Shown here: one piece after another, positions 63,841-64,000 of the stretch | How positions within the stretch are numbered: the first letter of the stretch is position 1 | Layout: each line of letters starts with the position of its first letter | Source: Glandiceps talaboti | Lineage: Eukaryota; Hemichordata; Enteropneusta; Spengelidae | Direction: 5' to 3' | NCBI RefSeq assembly: GCF_964340395.1 | Contig: NC_135571.1 | Coordinates: forward strand, 12,251,440 to 12,315,439 | DNA: 64,000 bases | The notes under the pieces: model-generated | Told to the model about the DNA's origin: nothing | Seen by the model: the letters and a program-made list of their open reading frames with translations, nothing else | Database searches by the model: none | Program-made: the position numbers and the translations under genes

Positions 63841-64000
63841 TCATAAACAGGTTACTATGGTAATGGTATCTCAAACAATGAAAGTGTAGCTATGTTGGTA
63901 AGATTATTGTCATGTTAGTAAGATTTTTGTCCAGGTAGAAGATCATGTATGCATTATCGTCTCCTTCGTCTGTCTACCAATCACATCTCTCCCTTTCTTA

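Overview
The window is animal nuclear DNA. It is AT-rich, with multi-exon genes whose introns all follow GT-AG, a 15 kb first intron, AATAAA poly(A) signals, a dense load of micro- and minisatellites, and many short inverted-repeat transposons without transposases. The proteins are clear bilaterian orthologues, and the repeat landscape suggests a marine invertebrate. I cannot name the species from sequence alone.

Three genes can be assembled by hand, all on the minus strand. (1) Positions 1-1840 hold the 5' end of a ten-helix drug/metabolite-transporter gene (SLC35G1-like): exon 1 with the start codon, then a second exon that runs off the left edge. (2) Positions 8071-35037 hold a complete MYLIP (IDOL) orthologue, a FERM-RING E3 ubiquitin ligase. 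It has eight coding exons and 493 codons, with all seven junctions in phase. (3) Positions 40692-47139 hold a complete MRPS35 orthologue (mitochondrial small-subunit ribosomal protein mS35) with nine coding exons, 347 codons and a poly(A) signal 83 bases past the stop. The right end (about 58.7-62.8 kb) contains several exon-like segments on the minus strand, two with downstream AATAAA. These suggest the 3' end of at least one further gene, which I could not identify.

Layout: 1-1840 transporter; 1841-8070 intergenic with foldback elements, an array of inverted CCAAT boxes and minisatellites; 8071-35037 MYLIP, whose introns hold most of the transposon remnants and a triple nuclear-receptor half-site; 35038-40691 intergenic with poly(G)/poly(C) runs and a hAT-like MITE; 40692-47139 MRPS35, with tandem repeats in six of eight introns; 47140-58734 largely repeat-dominated with no recognised gene; 58735-62744 putative terminal exons among microsatellites; 62745-64000 no recognised gene and a third hAT-like MITE.

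The three identified genes act in unrelated processes (membrane transport, lipoprotein-receptor/cytoskeletal ubiquitination, mitochondrial translation), and nothing suggests they work together. The most distinctive content is structural: an exact 40 bp piece of coding exon re-inserted at a microsatellite edge; a tandem duplication that copies a MYLIP splice donor; an MRPS35 intron array that carries a consensus-like splice donor in nearly every 64 bp unit; and several non-autonomous transposon families whose target-site duplications can be read directly. I found no evidence for a complete new biochemical system.
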